From the NCBI GenBank assembly GCA_002429615.1, contig DJAN01000271.1, positions 1 through 6,098 of the forward strand: DNA of 6,098 bases, written 5' to 3'. Each line of letters starts with the position of its first letter. The stretch's first letter is position 1. Origin of the DNA: Lysobacteraceae bacterium UBA6001. GTDB taxonomy: Bacteria; Pseudomonadota; Gammaproteobacteria; Xanthomonadales; Xanthomonadaceae. The notes beneath the pieces are model-generated. The model was not told where the DNA came from, made no database searches, and worked only from the letters and a program-made list of their open reading frames with translations. Of this stretch, positions 4,639 to 6,098 are shown piece by piece. The position numbers and the translations under genes were made by a program.

Positions 4639-6098
4639 ATGTCCCTGCTCGCCAACGCCAGCCGCGAAGCGCTCGACGCGCAGGGCGCGCTCGCCCAGCA
4701 CATCGCCGGCTTCACGCCGCGGCCGTCGCAGCTGCACCTGACGACCGCCATCGCCGACGCGTTCGACCAGCGCGACGTGCTGCTGGCCGAGGCGGGTACC
4801 GGCACCGGCAAGACCTTCGCCTACCTGGTGCCGGTGCTGTTGTCCGGCATGAAGACCATCATCTCCACCGGCACCCGCGCGCTGCAGGACCAGCTCTACC
4901 ATCGCGACCTGCCGCGCGTGCGCGCCGCGCTGGGCGTGGGCGTGGAATCGGCGCTGCTCAAGGGCCGCGCCAACTACCTGTGCCGCTATCGCCTGCAGCA
5001 GGCGCGCGGCGAGCCGCGCTTCGCCAGCCCCGAGCAGGTCGCGCAGTTCCAGCGCATCCTGGCCTGGAGCGGGCGCACCCGCTTCGGCGACATGGCCGAG
5101 CTGGAGGCGTTGCCGGACGACTCGCCGCTGCTGCCGATGGTGACTTCCACCGTCGACAACTGCCTCGGCACCGAGTGCCCGTTCTGGAGCGAATGCTTCG
5201 TGGTGCAGGCACGCCAGCGCGCACAGGCGGCGAACCTGGTGGTGGTGAACCATCACCTGCTGCTCGCCGACCTGGCGCTGAAGCAGGAGGGTTTCGGCGA
5301 GATCCTGCCCGGTGCGGAAGCCTTCGTCATCGACGAGGCGCACCAGCTGCCGGAACTGGCGAGCAATTTCTTCGGCGAAGGCTTCGGCATGCGCCCGTGG
5401 CAGGAGCTGGCGCGTGACTGCGTGGCCGAGTCGCGCCTGGTCGGTGGCGCGCAGGCGGTGTTGCAGGCGCCGGTGCAGCAGCTCGATGAAGCGCTGCGCC
5501 AGCTGCGCGCGGACATGGAAGGGCTGCCGCCGCGGGGCACGCAGTGGCGCGCCCTGGCGCGACCGCAGGTGCGCGAGGGTTTCGATGCGGTGGTGACGGC
5601 CCTGCAGCACCTGCAGGGCGCGCTGGACCCGCTGTGCGATGCCTCGCCCGGACTGGATGCCTGCGCCGCGCGGGCGCGCGAAGCCGCCGGGCGCCTGTCG
5701 CGCTGGCTGGGCGACGAGGCGCCGGTGCTCGATTTCGATGCGCTGCCCGAAGCGCCCGCGCCCGACAACGACGTGCGCTGGTACGAAATCACCCCGCGCG
5801 GCTTCCGTTGCCAGCGCACGCCGCTGGACGTCTCCGGCCCGTTGCGCGAACACCGTGAGCAGTCGCGCGCGGCCTGGGTGTTCACCTCCGCCACGCTGGC
5901 GGTGGACGGCGACTTCGAACACATCGCCACCCGCCTGGGCCTGCGCGACCCGATGACCCTGCTGCAGCCCAGCCCGTTCGACTGGAACCACCAGGCGCTG
6001 TGCTACCTGCCCGGGCCGCTGCCCGATCCGGCCTCGCGCGGCTATGGCACCGCGCTGGTCGCGGCGATCCGCCCGGTGCTGGAAGCCTCCGGCGGCCG
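4639..6098 (+). CDS. yoaA: YoaA-type ATP-dependent DNA helicase with Fe-S cluster (DinG/XPD family), C-terminus outside window
   Basis: The first 486 codons of a superfamily 2 helicase are present; E. coli YoaA is about 636 aa, so roughly 150 residues are missing. Visible parts are the Q-motif-like FTPRPSQ (25-31), Walker A AGTGTGKT (52-59), motif Ia STGTRALQDQLY (76-87), and four iron-sulfur ligands Cys115, Cys175, Cys180 and Cys186. They continue with VVVNHHLLLADL (201-212), the Walker B DEAH box (232-235), and FTSATL (415-420) opening the second motor domain. The stretch DNCLGTECPFWSECFVV (173-189) and DEAHQLPELAS match YoaA better than DinG, as I recall those sequences. The family unwinds DNA 5' to 3'. 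E. coli YoaA binds the HolC (chi) subunit of DNA polymerase III and aids repair of stalled forks and tolerance of chain terminators. Start: an in-frame TGA at 4609-4611 lies upstream and ATG 4639 is the first start codon after it. No Shine-Dalgarno sequence is visible. It lies 91 bases after lpoP on the same strand, so it may be an operon member or separately transcribed. Confidence 0.95.
   Translation, partial: MSLLANASREALDAQGALAQHIAGFTPRPSQLHLTTAIADAFDQRDVLLAEAGTGTGKTFAYLVPVLLSGMKTIISTGTRALQDQLYHRDLPRVRAALGVGVESALLKGRANYLCRYRLQQARGEPRFASPEQVAQFQRILAWSGRTRFGDMAELEALPDDSPLLPMVTSTVDNCLGTECPFWSECFVVQARQRAQAANLVVVNHHLLLADLALKQEGFGEILPGAEAFVIDEAHQLPELASNFFGEGFGMRPWQELARDCVAESRLVGGAQAVLQAPVQQLDEALRQLRADMEGLPPRGTQWRALARPQVREGFDAVVTALQHLQGALDPLCDASPGLDACAARAREAAGRLSRWLGDEAPVLDFDALPEAPAPDNDVRWYEITPRGFRCQRTPLDVSGPLREHREQSRAAWVFTSATLAVDGDFEHIATRLGLRDPMTLLQPSPFDWNHQALCYLPGPLPDPASRGYGTALVAAIRPVLEASGG

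Noticed and set aside
3747..4811. Minus-strand open frame (about 354 codons) spanning the end of mrcB, lpoP and the start of yoaA
   Set aside because: It overlaps three well-supported genes and has shadow-like composition. Its length is explained by scarce stop codons at high GC.
4534..5991. Long minus-strand open frame (about 485 codons) opposite yoaA
   Set aside because: It is rich in Gln, Arg, His and Ala with no motifs, as expected for the antisense of GC-rich coding DNA. The plus strand encodes an unambiguous helicase.
4639..6098. DinG as the name for the helicase
   Set aside because: DinG and YoaA share the Fe-S helicase core, but the DNCLG-x-x-CP and CFVV segment, the spacing after the last Cys, and the DEAHQLP motif agree better with YoaA as remembered. 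A tree with both families would settle it.

Overview
The window is GC-rich (roughly 70% by eye) with strong G/C third-position bias and tightly packed genes. It holds four genes, two cut by the window edges. The gene content points to a gammaproteobacterium of the Xanthomonadaceae/Lysobacteraceae type (Stenotrophomonas, Pseudoxanthomonas, Lysobacter and relatives). The clues are a class A PBP1b followed directly by a TPR lipoprotein of the LpoP kind, then a YoaA-type iron-sulfur helicase. The taxon is inferred from gene order, protein character and base composition; no database was searched.

Layout: (1) bases 1-1387, minus strand, hold the first 462 codons of a large glycosyltransferase. It has a complete GT2 (GT-A fold) domain and the beginning of a second, GT-B/GT4-like domain whose remainder lies before base 1. 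(2) Bases 1388-1573 are the divergent intergenic region. It carries a small AT-rich island with a short inverted repeat, a possible -10 box in front of the plus-strand operon, and a tiny leader ORF on the minus strand. (3) Bases 1574-4012, plus strand, encode PBP1b (mrcB/ponB, 812 aa) with intact glycosyltransferase and transpeptidase motifs. (4) Bases 4017-4547, plus strand, encode a 176-aa TPR lipoprotein four bases behind mrcB, most likely the outer-membrane activator LpoP. (5) Bases 4548-4638 are a short gap with a perfect 8-bp stem-loop. (6) Bases 4639 to the end, plus strand, hold the first 486 codons of the XPD/DinG-family helicase YoaA.

How they fit together: mrcB and lpoP form a functional pair. 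The inner-membrane peptidoglycan polymerase/crosslinker is made next to the outer-membrane lipoprotein that is expected to reach through the periplasm and activate it. yoaA is a DNA-repair/replication helicase on the same strand; the hairpin in front of it may separate its expression from the cell-wall pair. The divergent glycosyltransferase probably belongs to a surface-polysaccharide or glycosylation locus that begins at the left edge.

No RNA genes, insertion sequences, CRISPR arrays, phage genes or integration scars were seen. The region reads as ordinary chromosomal core with one modestly under-described component, the LpoP-like protein. I found no convincing new system.
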